Below, piece by piece: positions 11,401-23,481 of a stretch of DNA of 64,000 bases. The notes beneath the pieces are model-generated. The model made no database searches. It saw nothing but the letters and a program-made list of their open reading frames with translations, and was not told the DNA's origin. A program made the translations under genes and the position numbers. Every line of letters starts with the position of its first letter. Positions within the stretch are counted from its first letter, which is position 1. Origin of the DNA: Diphasiastrum complanatum (Eukaryota; Streptophyta; Lycopodiopsida; Lycopodiales; Lycopodiaceae); contig CM055109.1 in the NCBI GenBank assembly GCA_029204225.1, forward strand, positions 41,648,544-41,712,543. The letters are read 5' to 3'.

Positions 11401-14400
11401 AAAGAGGGTACAAGACAATAGAGAGAAGGAAGATTCAAGGAGAACAAGGATCCAAGAGAGAAGATATGATATGTCAAATCTAACAATAATGATTTGTACA
11501 AGAGAGCGAGAGAGTTAAAAGAAAGGAAGAGATGAAGGATAAGGTGCAAGAGACCCAAAGGATACCTTATAGAGGTTGCACCCTAAGAATGGCTTACATT
11601 AGGTTTTATAGGTCTGCAATGGGCTGAAATGTTGGCAAGTCCCATAATTATTAAATATCGGGGATTGATGTTTGGGTACTTATAGACTAATAGTGGGGGG
11701 TAATTTATGCCCTTAGCGCTCCCATACCAACAAGAAGATATTGTCCTCAATATCAAGGTGACGTCCATGAAGTTCACAATATACGATCAAGTTCTTTTAT
11801 GCTAAGGTAACATAGTTGTTGATGGGATTTTGGTATGGTCTGATTTGGCATTAAGAGTTTTATGTTCTCAATTTGATCGGAATTTTCATACAATAGAATT
11901 GACATTTTAGTTATTGGATTACAGTGTCTATTGATTGTACATTGTCGACGGTTATCTATACAATTTTGCTTTGATTGTTGCAATAAATTATAAATCACCA
12001 CATTTAAATGAGATGGAGATGTAGTTGCAAAGGTACTGAAGGATGACTTGTAGGAATTGTCATGGATTTTGAAGGATTTGGATTATTACATGAAATTTTA
12101 GGAGAAAGTGAAGATGATTGAAAAAGAGAGGGTAACGTCAAAGATGGAGTTGAACAATTGTCAGTGAGGAATGTAGTTGGAATATTTCTTGATGTACTTC
12201 TACATTCTTTGCTTGCAAAGGATGTATGGATGTTTTTTGATTGACCAAAAAGATGGACAAATAATTCAAAATGTTGATCAAGTTGATTCTTGATTTGATC
12301 TACACATTCAACTGCATGATCTAGTCATTCTTCCAAACTTATAAACTGGTTACTAATTGTATGTATTATGTCTTTCTTTATTTCTAGCAAACAACTAGTC
12401 AACTTATGAGTGTGCCCATATGATGAGTTATGGGATCATTGATGGCAAGAAATGTTTGCGTACTAGCTACATTGGTAGTAATGAATTGACAGCTAGAAAT
12501 ATGTTTTCGCAAAAGTTTTGGTAGAGGTTACGGTGAAGAGAAGTTTGAAAATGATGTTGTTGGAGAATCAAAATTTAACTAGTTTCAAAGGTGATGAGGA
12601 CAATGATTAAGAAGATGTTGAAGATGATTCGTTTTGAGGATTCATGTTAAGTTGTTGCGAAGGTTATGCTGTAGGTTGTAAGCATGATAGTGTTTGAGAG
12701 GAATTATTTGATAAATTTAAGCACTTTATTGTATCCATGATATCTTCAAGGTTTATAGGGTCTAGAGAGAGGGATTTATTCTTGGAAAAGCACTTCCAAG
12801 AGGATTGAGAGCTATGGTACAAATCTGAGAATCGATCTAGCAATGCTTTTAGAGAGCTCCTATGGTATAGGACCCACATGCTATTGGCATGGGATTTGGC
12901 TCAGATTTGGAGGAGGTATGGCTCAGAGGGTAGCCCTTGGATGAAGAGATTATAGATGGGTGGAGAGTGTAAAGATCGCCCAAGGATCAAGCCTACAAGA
13001 ACACTCAAAAGGAGACAGTGGAGCCAAACCGCCCAACCAAGTGTTTGTTGTTTCCTCCACAAAGTTCGTTGAATGCTCTACTTTGTCAGCTTGAGATGTT
13101 TTTGGAAATGTATTATAGTTTCCTCTCCCACTTCCTCAAACCTTTGAGAATATTGTTTAAATGACTATCTTTTTCAACATGACCTAGTTTACGGTAATGA
13201 AAACATGGTCCTCTACTTTGACCTCTTATTGAGAAACACTTTGTAAATGTATGGTCCACCACTTCACTACTAAAACTTTGACCACTTGTCCTTACCTCCT
13301 CTTGCACTAGAGTTCCGAAAATTTTGTCAAAAGAGCGTGTTGTTTTTCTCACCATTAGTGTGGTCACTAAATGGTCTGTAGGTAATCGGAATCCACATCT
13401 TCAATGAATTCTTGGACTGCAATTAGTTGATCATGTACCTCCTTGATCCAGGTCAAGTATTCTCTCATGGTATCACCTTCACTCATCTTCATTATGTGAA
13501 ACCTTTGCTTCAAGAATACTCACCAATCCACATCTTCAATGAATTCTTGGACTGCAATTAGTTGATCATGTACCTCCTTGATCCAGGTCAAGTATTCTCT
13601 CATGGTATCACCTTCACTCATCTTCATTATGTGAAACCTTTGCTTCAAGAATAGTATCCAGGTGGACGATGTAGCTCTGAACAAATGAACCAATGAGGTT
13701 GTGGCACTAATGTGGTATCAAGCGATCATGTACCAACATGTTGATAATGCACAACGCCTTTCATGCTCTCTTATGAAATTGATTGTTGCTTCTCAGTGGA
13801 TCCATTCTCATCACATCATCATCACCGAGTCTAACTTCTTGACCAATTGCTAAATCCCGGCTGTAACTCAGTCTGATGGTGTCCAAGTATGCCGATTTTT
13901 GTCTCCACACATAGCTGTAAAGCTCTTCGCAGAATGTTGAAATCACTTCTCCAATGAAAAATTGTTTACTATGCTGAATTAACTCTTTTTTCCGCATTCT
14001 GCACTTCTTGCACAGTAAGATAGCCCTTAAAGTTAGGGTCTCCAAAGGCAGTACCTTGTAAGTATTTGTGAGCTACCTACAAGTGGTTGAATGTTCTAAA
14101 TAAGGCTATCTTGTACTTTGGCGTTCTAAATGAAGCATCGTGGCCCAATATACTTAATTATTAAGTATGGCTTACTTGAAATGCCGATAAGTCTTTATCG
14201 GGACATGCTTCTATCTTTAGGTGATGACTTACAATGGGGTTGCATATCTCATCTTAGCTGCTGATCTGGGGACTTTTGTTTGATCATCTCTTGGCTTGAT
14301 ACTTTCCAGAGGTGGCAGTTGTTTAGCGATTTCTTGGTGTATATGGAAATGTTTGTGAGAACTTGTGACACTGTACTGAGTTTCAGAAGGGAAAAAGGGT

Positions 14401-16441
14401 AGTTTAGGAGACTACTCGATTGAGATTCATGTAAATCTCAAATATGAAAGAAATAATTAAGGTTTGTTTTAAAAATTTCATTGACGGGTTTCTCATTTGA
14501 ATATTAGAAATTAGACATCTATGTTATGTAGCTTACCTCCCTTTAGATCCTATAAATATAAATAATCAAGTGTTGTGCCTTCTTTCTCCTCCCTCCTGTT
14601 TGTCACGGAGTAAAAAAGAAAGTATGATATATCCTACAAAGTGTTGTGATACCAAGTTATGAACTCATCCTTAAGATATAAATCACAATTGAACAACAAC
14701 TGCCAAATGATAGTAAACCTCCCACAAGAATATCAAGAATAGATGGCAATAGGTTGCCTTGCAGGCCTTCATACCAAGGCATACTACCTTTGGCAAAGAA
14801 GCTCGTAATATCGATGATAAAAAACAACTACTGATGAAGAGCCACGCAGGAGTATTACACAGTCTAATACTTTGATTAGGCTTTCCATATCACGGTTCAC
14901 CTTCAAACAATCTCTATTAAGTCCACTGTAGGGGTCCAAATGGAACTGATGGCCATAATAAACCTTAATTATCACATACTTTCTAATAATAGATTAGTTC
15001 TTTACCCTAATGACCTCATAACTGTATCCAGTCTGAATTTGAGATATTTTATGCAACTACTTTTAAAAAATGCTTTTCAAATCTCTCTCTTGCAGCGGCT
15101 ACAAGAGCTTGCACTGGCTTTGAAGGAGCATTTGGGTAGAGAGCCTTTAGATAAGGAGTGGTCAAAGGCAGCCAAAATGGATCTGCAAACACTTCGGAGA
15201 CATTTACAGTTGGGAAGAGCTGCTAGAAACAAGATCATCCAGGTTGTTAAAGCTTTCTTGTATTTCTGTTACAACTGGCTCTTTCATCTACAGATGATAT
15301 GATCAACTAGTTGCTAGGAAAATCTGTGATCTCATTTTGGTAGTCGTCTTGTTCTTTGTCCATGTCATAGCAATCGCAAAGTGCGGTGTTTCCAAATGTA
15401 GAAGCTACGTTCCATTCTTACCTGCAATCGTGCCATCTTTCTACTGGCTTGCAGCACAATCTTCGGCTTGTGGTTCACCAGGCGAACAAATACTACAAAG
15501 GAGAGATGAGTTTATCTTTGTTTGACTTGTGCCAAGAAGGTGTGCGGGGCCTTGTTCGTGCAATTGAAAAGTTCAATCCAAACAAAGGAGTGCGTTTCTG
15601 TACTTATGCTGTGTATTGGATTCGTAATGGAATTCTGCGGGCGCAAACAAGGCTGGGACACTTTTTACGTGCACCATATAATGTGGCCTTGGTAGGGCGT
15701 TTTGCAGCAATCTTTTTATTTCATTGTTGTACTGCTTGGTAAAATTTTCAGCTTCAAGCAGTAATCAGAGTATATATGCTAGGCTAATGTTTACTTTCAT
15801 GATTTTGGCAGCATAGGATGAACATCAAGAATGCCAGCATGGACCTTACAATGAAGTACGAGAGAGAACCAACACCTGCAGAGATCATGCAACAAGTAGG
15901 TTTGGGGACAAAGCGTTACCATAACATCTTGAAGACATCCACGAGGATTGGCTCGTTGCATGAGCGTTCAAGAATTACCGGAGAAGAGCGTATTCATGTT
16001 GTTTCGGATTCAGATGATGCAGAAACTCAGTTTCTGAAATCCACAGCTGGAGCTATGCTACGATTTGGAATGGATGATGTGGTATGACCAGCATATCCAG
16101 TACCTTAACTCTGTTTTTAAAAAGGCACATAAACTTGAAATGCTTGCACTTTATTGACATAACTCCTGAACATATTAGTTCTTTATTGCTCCAGTTCTTA
16201 ATCTGATATGTTTTCCAATACTTTTCCATTCACATATATGCAGCTTGATTCCTTAAAGAAAAACGAGAACCTCGTCATCAGACAGAGATATGGATTGGAT
16301 GGTAAAGGAGAGCGCTCATTTAGTGAGATAGGCATGAATCTCAATCTTTCAAGGGAAATGGTTCGAAAGTATGAGATACGTGGAATACTCAAATTAAGGA
16401 GTCCACACCGCCTCAAGTACCTGCGAGGTTTCATCCTTTAA
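8414..16441 (+). CDS. SIG5: Plastid RNA polymerase sigma factor, SIG5 type (5 exons)
   Basis: This is a nuclear-encoded sigma-70 factor that directs the bacterial-type plastid RNA polymerase to promoters. Exons read by GT-AG joins are 8414-9379, 15096-15242, 15455-15691, 15812-16081 and 16244-16441. All introns are phase 0, giving about 605 residues. The start ATG has a GCC-rich purine-good context (ACCGCCATGG). The N-terminus (~60 residues) is Ser/Thr-rich with few acids, consistent with a transit peptide. The conserved part begins at [10 protein letters not shown]. Region 2 contains [18 protein letters not shown] and the region 2.4-like [10 protein letters not shown]. Regions 3-4 contain [16 protein letters not shown] and a helix-turn-helix, [11 protein letters not shown]. 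The [10 protein letters not shown] and SREMVRK motifs, with LRF.MDDV before LDSL, match the SIG5 clade as I know it from Arabidopsis. In that plant SIG5 is light- and stress-responsive and helps transcribe psbD. Family confidence is high; clade is good but unchecked. Confidence 0.88.
13113..13660 (-). pseudogene. Copia gag fragment inside SIG5 intron 1
   Basis: The minus frame contains a decayed CCHC knuckle, [13 protein letters not shown], in which the second and third Cys positions are lost. Upstream of it (to about 13650) a gag-like segment reads M-R-E-Y-L and W-I-K-E-V. It lies antisense to SIG5. A ~129-bp piece of this gag is duplicated in tandem. Confidence 0.6.
13390..13653. repeat. 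Tandem duplication, two ~129-bp copies
   Basis: Copy 1 at about 13390-13518 and copy 2 at about 13525-13653 appear identical by eye over the shared length, spaced 135 bp apart. Both start AATCCACATCTTC and end TTCAAGAATA. Near-identity implies a recent duplication compared with the decay of the surrounding gag. Confidence 0.93.
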
Positions 16442-18330
16442 GTAGTTTTCTCTTGTATGATCACATGCACTCAATCAGTTTCCTGTGGCATTATATTCAA
16501 ATGTTTTGTGTCATTCACACAGACTGTCAAAATTGGCCACAGCTGTTTTAATCTAGTGAATCAGCCTTAATAGATCTGACAAGAGGTCCCAATACCCTTT
16601 GGCTTCTTGTTCCAACTTCTCAATTAAAGAGTGAACACTGAAAAGTTTGAAACTCTCCTCCAGCCACTATTAAGGTGGAAAGAGCTCTGTTGTAGACCTG
16701 TAAACCAAGGGTTTAGCTCCTGCAATGGCATGCTGGTGAGGACAGTGTGAGGACAGTGGCGCCTTGTGCTCTGAAAACTCTTGTGGGATGGCGTCCTTGT
16801 GTGGTATGCCAGTATATTGTAACACCATTGGCTGAACTATATATCTAGAATGTATATTGCTGTACAAAGTTATCATTAATCCAGTAGTTGTTCTACAAGA
16901 AAACCAAATCAAAAGCTTGTGTTATTCTCTTTGTTCTCCACAACACATCATTTTGTCACCAAATATTTAGAAATACAAAAGTAGTGTTTAAGTATCCTAT
17001 CTGCAAGACACTGTTAGTGGACTCTTCATTAAAATCTTTGTGATTTAACCCCCTCTAGATAAAGAGAGTCTTGATTGCTTAGTGAATTGTGTGTCTAGTG
17101 TCAATATCGTTCAGGATATGTTGCTTTACATAGTCAGGACCAAATAACAGAGAAAGCACACCTATAAATTTCAAAGGAAAAAATGTGGTGATCAGATGAA
17201 GAATAGTATAACAATAATGTTGAATTGGACTGAGCTAAAAGCTATAAACTACCTAAGAGCTGGACCTAAAACTTCAATCTCCAATCAATCACCAAAGCGA
17301 TAACAAGGCTTAGGCACCTCTTTATAGTCATTGAGGCTCGAATTGGGGTTAGGACCTCCAAGATAGAGCTTGGAACCCAAGAATACCATACCACCAATAA
17401 GTATCTCTATCTAATCCCAAATTAGTACTGAAGAGACGAAGTGACCAACCCATAATGATGGAATGTCCAATAGTTACTTGGGGACCAAGTCTCATTGAGG
17501 TATCCCTTGAAAAGCCATTATCATTAGTATCATAAAGAGTAAAGAAGAGTAATGCAGCACATCCATGACAATGCATTTTTGAGGTTAAAGAGGAAGGGAC
17601 TAATGCAACATTGTAGTTGCTGCAACAAAGATGAAGAGAGAATTGTAACATGGGTGCTGCATAAATGAGTTCCTTGCTACAGATTTGTGGACCACACATC
17701 AATATGCATGGTTCGAGGATGCCAAAGAAATGCATCAATGTGGACCAAATATCAAAAGGATGTAACGATAAGTATGATGTTTGTGAAAGCTAGTGAATGA
17801 TCGTGCGTAGAGTCTATCAAGCTATATGAATGTATAAAAAATGTCACCTGAAAATGACAATAACTCCATGATGATGAGCCACTGATATCACATTGTTGTA
17901 GAGAGATCGTGGATACGGTGTCAACTGATATGTGATGTACCGGGAGACAAAATTGTTGAATATCATTCAACAAATTGAAGAAAACGATGCCAGAGGGATC
18001 AAGAAAATTGCATTGGGGCAGCAAGTGTAGAAATAACATAGTACGGAGATTAGAACTAATGACATAAAGGCCTATAGGTGTTGTTGCAATAGCAAACTTA
18101 GTGTGAGAATTTGCAAATATTAAGCTTGATAAACACATAGCAACACATGTGGGCACCTCTGTACTTGCATTTAAATTCAATTTTTCATAAGATCCAAACA
18201 ATTTTATTTTGAAGCATCTTGATTAGTTTTTTGGTGCAAATCCTAGGGAAAGCATCAAAGTTCATTAGCCATCAATGAGATTTGACTTAGTGTCATGAAA
18301 TCTAACTAATTGAGGCTGAGTTCAAGCCCT
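16442..18330. other. SIG5 3' flank, otherwise unassigned
   Basis: The first part is presumably the SIG5 3' UTR, but no polyadenylation signal stood out. Minus-strand frames at 17349-17738 and 17752-18201 have no recognisable domain and I do not call them genes. Confidence 0.4.
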
Positions 18331-18979
18331 TTCAATTTGTTTTGCAGGTCTTGAAGAACCATCAAGAAGAGGGAGAGAGATTTAGTCATGTTTTTTGTCC
18401 AAATCTTGCAAAAATTGATTAGATTTGATAGTTTTTTGATCCTATCTCATCTTATCTCCATTCTATCTTTGTGAGGGAGTGTGAGGGCTGAGACTAGAAG
18501 TCTAATTTGAGAAGATCAAAATCAAGTGAAACCTTTGTGAGTTTCTAGAATCGAATCAACTTCAATTTTCTTGAGCATTGTTTTGTAGAATCCTTCTTAA
18601 GAGTTCTTTTGAATCAAGATCAAGATGATCTTGCTACTTGTGTCTTTGTGAACATCAAGTGAGTTGTTCGTCAGGCAAATTTTGAAAAAGAACTTAGGGA
18701 GGGTCGAGAAGTACATCAATAATACAAGTCATTGGGAAGATGGGGTCCATTGGTGCATTCCTTCTTGAATATAGTGAGAGGTTAAATTTTACAAACCACT
18801 CAATATGGAAAGTGAAGATGGAGTCACTCCTAGTGCTCCAAGGCCTCCTTGATATTGTCCTAGATGAAGAGGATGAGCTTCTTGGAAGACAAGAGTTGGT
18901 CAAATACAAGAAGAAGGCAAGACTAGCACTTCATTGCATCAAAATGAGTGTTAGTAATGACCTTCTGAAGGAGATAGCC
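18331..18979 (+). pseudogene. 5' leader and gag start of a plus-strand copia
   Basis: From ATG at 18740 the frame encodes the beginning of a copia gag (MGSIGAF, then S-I-W-K-V-K-M-E-S, then YKKKARLALHCIKMSVSND). It is clearly related to the gag start of the minus-strand element at 22718. Similarity stops at about 18979, where the opposite-strand RNase H of copia-3 begins. The leader 18331-18739 has no recognisable LTR or primer-binding site. Confidence 0.75.
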
Positions 18980-19600
18980 TCTTGGCTTCTTGCATGAAAT
19001 ATGGGCTTATTGGCAAGAGCTTGGGCCGAGATGTTATCACACTTGATCGTTGGTAGATCATCCTCCTTGATGCACTTTAGCTCCATTAATAACCTCTTGA
19101 TCCAAAGCACTTCTTTGGTAGTTGTAGTGAGTGCTTTGTACTCGGCCTCACATGAAGAGAGAGATATAGTATCTTGTTTTTTGGAAAGCCAAGATATTAT
19201 ATTGCCTCCAAGAAAGATAGTGTATGCACTAATAGACTTTTGATCCATCTTGTCACTTGCAAAGTCCGAATCCAAGTAGCCAATAATAGATAGATCTTCA
19301 CTTTTATAGAGTAGACCATAATCACAAGATGAAGATACATATCTTAGAATCCTCTTGGCCATCTTCCAATGATGGATCTTAGGATCTTGCATAAATTGAC
19401 TCAATTTGTGCACACAAAAACTTAGATCGGGCCTAGTAATGGTAAGCCAAATCAAGGAGCCTACAAGACTCCTAAAAAGTGTGATGTCCTCAAAGGATCT
19501 TTCATCACCTTTATTAGGATCTTTTACAATTTGCTCCATTGGAGTATCTATGCTCTTAGAATTTTCCATATGAAATTTTCATAATAAAGACATGATTTTC
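18980..19600 (-). pseudogene. Copia-3 RNase H domain
   Basis: The frame starts at a segment reading SIDTPME, then SLVGSLIWLTITRPDL, then the RNase H core GYLDSDFASD, ISWLSKKQ, SLSSCEAEYKAL and IKCDN. These include the acidic residues expected of copia RNase H. It stops matching after PIFHARS near 18985, a few dozen residues before the usual C-terminus. It is separated from the RT frame by a break at 19560-19600. Confidence 0.85.
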
Positions 19601-20689
19601 ATAAAAATTAATTTCTAGGCCTAGGATGTAATGCATCTCTCCTAGATCTTGCATTTTAAACTCACATCCAAATGCTAGCTTGGTTTCATCAACTAGCTTG
19701 ATACAACTTCCACAAAGAATAATGTCATCAACATAAATAAGAAGAATGACAATATTGCTATCAACAAACTTTAGATACATGGAAGGATCATAGTCACTAA
19801 GAGTAAATCTTAGTGAGATAAGAAAAGAATTAAGTCTTGAATACCATGATCTTGGTGCTTGCTTGAGTCGATAAAGGCTTTTGAAGAGCAAGCACACTTT
19901 GGACTCATCCTTGATGAATCCTTGAGGTTGTTCCATATAGATCTCCTCCTCAAGATAACCATTTAAAAAAGCATTGGATACATCTAATTGGAACACCTTC
20001 CACTTGAAAAAACAAGCAAGAGAAATAAGAATTCTTATTGTCACCATCTTTGCAACGGGTGCAAAGGTCTCCTCATAATCAAGACCATGGATTTGAGCAA
20101 ATCCTTTGGCACATAATCTTGCTTTATGCTTGTTGATGGTGCCATCATGATTGAACTTGATCCGAAATACCCACTTGCAACCAATCACATGCTTGTTGGA
20201 TGGAGGATCCACAAGCTCCCAAGTATTGTTGGTGATCAATGCATCATACTCTTGCTTCATGGCATCATACCACTCCTTGGTATTGAGTGCCTCTTGTACA
20301 TTCTTTGGCTCTTCATGAGAGACATAAAAAACATAACTAGTGAAATCAAGATCCACTTGTTTGCCTTTGTCAACATATGAGAGCCTCTTAGGCTCGGATC
20401 TATCTCTCATGGATCTTCTTGGTGAGAAAATCCGAGGAGAGTCTTCTTCAAATCTCGACCCCATCACATCATGATTGTCTTCAAAATCAATAATTGATGA
20501 TGCATCCATAGATTTCTTGATCTCAGCCTCTTCAAAATATGAGTGTTGATTTTCATGAAAGACAACATCTCTACTTTCAATAACTTGAGAAGTAGAGACT
20601 ATAAAGACTCTATAGGCCTTCTTGGCGGATGAGTATCCAACCATGATCCCTTTGCATGCACTAGGATCTTCCTTCTTCCTTGTTTCCAA
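19556..20689 (-). pseudogene. Copia-3 linker and reverse transcriptase
   Basis: The N-terminal ~100 residues are integrase tail and linker (IMVGYSSAKKAYRVF, VIESRDVVFHE). Then comes an RVT_2 domain with CKWVFRIKFNHDG, KARLCAKGFAQ, QLDVSNAFLNGYL and the catalytic IYVDDII box (codons for Y-V-D-D at 19735-19724). The domain is uninterrupted for 377 residues. A frame break follows MKISYG near 19556, so a full polyprotein cannot be made. Both catalytic Asp residues are present. Confidence 0.88.
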
Positions 20690-20787
20690 GGGAATATGGA
20701 CAAAGCATAAGCATCAAAAAACTCTAAGGTGATCAACCTTAGGCTTCTTCAAAAATAAGATTTTATATAGTGACTTTCCTCCAAGAG

Positions 20788-21759
20788 CTATATGTGGGAG
20801 CCTATTGCAAAGATAATTTGCACAGTTAATGGCTTCTCCCCAAAATCTTTGGGCAAAGATGCCTCAATTCTCATAGATTTTGCACATTCACATAGAGATC
20901 TATTCTTTTTCTTGGCCACTCCATTTTGAGATGGAGAGTAGGCACAAGAAAACTCTCTTTTAATGCCTTCAAGCTCACAAAAATCTTGAAATTTATTGGA
21001 GATATATTCACCACCTCCATCACTTCTAAGAGCTTTAATCTTGAATGAGAATTGCTTCTCCACATAAGCTTTGAAAATAATAATATGATCAAACACCATA
21101 GATTTAGAAGCAAGAAGATATATCCAAGTGAATCTTGTGTAATCATCAATGAAAGTAACAAAACAAGTGGCTCCTCCCTTGCTTGTAGTTGATGAGAAAT
21201 GCACATCCGAGTGGATTAACTCCAAAGGATGCTTGCTTTTGATAGAATATCTTGTAAATGGCTTTTTGTGAGATTCAGGAATAGCACAAGCATCACAAGG
21301 CTTGATCTTCTTGGAGAGTGACTTTGGCAAGCCAATAGCTTTGGCTTCTTTGATCATAGAGAGCATGGATTTGTAGTTGGGATGTCCCAACCTCCTATGC
21401 CATAATTCCTCCATAGAGAGCTTGTTCACAAGAGCAACATTACAAGCATTCACATACTCATTTGGATCTAGTTTATAGATGCCACCAAATCTAGATCCTA
21501 ATTCAAGTATCTCATCATTCTTCTTGATAGTGCAAGTATCAACATTGAATTTTACATCAAGGCCATTATCAAGCAATTGGCCAACACTAATAAGATTCTT
21601 GGTAAGCTTAGGTACATAAAGAACTTTAGAGGATGCAAGCTTCAAGGGAATGTTCCCTATGCCTTCAATAGGACATTCAAAATCATTTGCAGTGTATATT
21701 GATTTCTTGACTCCATCATAAGGTGCAATAGAAGAGAAAGAGTCCTTGGAGCTACACAT
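20788..21759 (-). pseudogene. Copia-3 protease tail, pre-integrase and integrase
   Basis: The first ~110 residues are the protease C-terminal part (LYVPKLTKNLISVGQL). Then comes the zinc-binding pre-integrase (LWHRRLGHPNY, C-D-A-C). The integrase core follows with Asp in HSDVHF and Asp in LRSDGGGEY. The third catalytic residue, normally Glu in NGVAExK, is Lys here (NGVAKKKNR, codon at 20913-20911). That change would abolish strand transfer. The frame is lost at about 20790, before the integrase tail. Confidence 0.87.
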
Positions 21760-21761
21760 AT

Positions 21762-21770
21762 GCCACTATC
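21762..21770 (-). other. Copia-3 protease active site with adjacent deletion
   Basis: The triplets GAT-AGT-GGC encode Asp-Ser-Gly, the aspartic protease motif. Family members follow D-S-G with A-(S/T)-x-H-M before C-S-S-K. Here a few codons are lost immediately after DSG, shifting the frame and separating gag from the rest of pol. Confidence 0.7.
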
Positions 21771-21776
21771 AATATA

Positions 21777-22718
21777 TCATAGGCTGTCCTTCTTGAAAGG
21801 AATAGATGAGAAACTAGAGACCATAAGAGATCCCTCTCCATCACTTGCAATAGTGTCTTCCTTCTCATTAGTAATGTTGGCTTGCTTGAGTTGATTCTTC
21901 TTCTTGAAGCAATTGGTGGCATAATGACCTTTCTTGCCACAATAAAAGCACTTGATCTTCTTCTTCTTGAGCTTGGATGATGAAGCATTAGAGGAATCAT
22001 CTTCCTCCTCATCTTTGTCTTTGGATTTGACTTTGTCCTTGCTTGAGGATTGTTGATGTTGGTTCTTGCTCCTCCATTTGTGCTTATCCTTTGCAAAGAG
22101 AGCCTTGCCATCATTATGAGTGAGAGAAATCTTGTCCATCCTCAAGAGCTTGTACTCTTGTCTTGATTCTTCCGGAATTAGCACACTTTGGAGAACCTCC
22201 AAACTTGGTAGCTCCTCCTTAATGGCATAGGATTGGACAAGGTTATCAAATTTACTTCTCAAGCCATTGAGAATGACTTGAACTAGCTCATTTTGATTGA
22301 TGGAATCACCAATACAAGCAAGTTCTCTATGAATATCTTTTACTCTCAAAACATAACTAGATGCACTCTCATCACTCTTTTGGCTACTTTGAAATATTTG
22401 ATTCCCAAGAGTGAGAAGCCTAGAGGTATTCTTAGCCTCATAGATAGTCTTGAGACAATCCCAAGCTTCTTTGGTTGTTGTACAAGCACCTATCTCCCTC
22501 AATATCTCATTAGAGACATTCATCTTAATGTAGTGGAGAGCCATCCTAGCTCTTTTTTTGTATTTTTGAACCTCTTGAAGAACTTGTGGTTCTTCTTCAA
22601 GGCCAAGAACTATGTCCATCACGTCTTGAAGAATCAAGATGGACTCCATCCTCATTTTCCAAATTGAATAGTTTGAAGTGATCAATCTTTCACTTGATTC
22701 CAACAAGGATGAACCCAT
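21777..22718 (-). pseudogene. Copia-3 gag
   Basis: Starting at the ATG at 22718 (MGSSLLESS), chosen because the related plus-strand gag at 18740 also begins MGS, the frame has the gag capsid region (SIWKMRMES, YKKRARMALHYIKM, TTKEAWDCLK). A Lys-rich segment and a canonical CCHC knuckle, CFYCGKKGHYATNC (plus-strand 21950-21909), follow. An ATG at 22781 is also in frame. The product would be the nucleocapsid of a virus-like particle. The frame is open along its length but runs into the broken protease. Confidence 0.87.
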
Positions 22719-23468
22719 TGAAGACATTTGAACTGAAGAAAACTCAAATGATGAACAATAAATGTTGCTACACACTCTCAATAGGATCCAATAAGAGAGT
22801 ACTATCTCCTCCTATGAAAGATCTTGCAACTGTTTGTGAATTGATTCTCACTAGCTACACAAATCTCTCTAAAACAAGATCTATTTCACATCAAATGATC
22901 AAATTTAGGCAAAGTTAGGATCAAACACTCTTAGCACGTGTGAAGTACTCTAAGAAACCAAATTTGACTCAAATACAATGATATTGCATGAAACAAAATG
23001 GCTAAGATCTCAAAACAGTGCCTAGATCACATATAGATGAGATTGGCAAGCATACAACTGTGATTTTGGATCAACCAAGCAATCTCTTGACCAAACCAAA
23101 TGTGTCCACCCAGGTCTAGGTGCCCTACCTAACCCTCTTCAAAAGCTTATAACTTCTGATTGGCTCAACCAAATGGAATGAAACTGATTGCATCAGAAAC
23201 TAGACAAAAATAGCTTCAAAACAAGCTATCAACCAAGATAAATGGATCAAGCATGAGAGAACTTCCAAACTGAAATTGAATGTTCCTCACACATGTCTGA
23301 GCACCTGATTCCGTACAGTACTAGGTCAGACCCAATCAATGTCCTTTTGATCTCTTTTGATCCAAAATTGAACAAGATAGCTAGGAAAATGGGCCTTGAC
23401 AATTTCTAGCTCAAGATTGATGAAAAGTTTTCACTTAGATGGATCAAAATGCATGGTAACCTTAGGTA
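22719..23468 (-). other. Copia-3 5' leader
   Basis: A ~750-bp untranslated stretch between primer-binding site and gag. No coding content was recognised. A leader of this length is usual for many plant copia elements. Confidence 0.7.
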
Positions 23469-23481
23469 GGCTCTGATACCA
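23469..23481 (-). other. Copia-3 primer-binding site
   Basis: The plus strand reads GGCTCTGATACCA, the complement of TGGTATCAGAGCC, directly inside the LTR end. It is complementary to initiator tRNA-Met. Confidence 0.92.

Larger units (their letters stand above)
9380..15095 (+). other. SIG5 intron 1 (5.7 kb), mostly unassigned
   Basis: The intron starts GTATGA and ends in a CT-rich tract followed by TTGCAG. It is far longer than introns 2-4 (212, 120 and 162 bp). It contains a reversed copia gag fragment near 13113-13650 with a local duplication. Other frames of 60-115 codons inside it show no recognisable domain, and 9380-13100 and 13660-15000 hold no supportable gene. Insertion of transposons probably explains the length. 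Confidence 0.75.

Noticed and set aside
17349-18201. Two minus-strand frames as a host gene
   Set aside because: No domain, no splice logic and no similarity I can name; left as unassigned.
22293-22667. Plus-strand frame of 124 codons
   Set aside because: It lies antisense to the recognised copia-3 gag.
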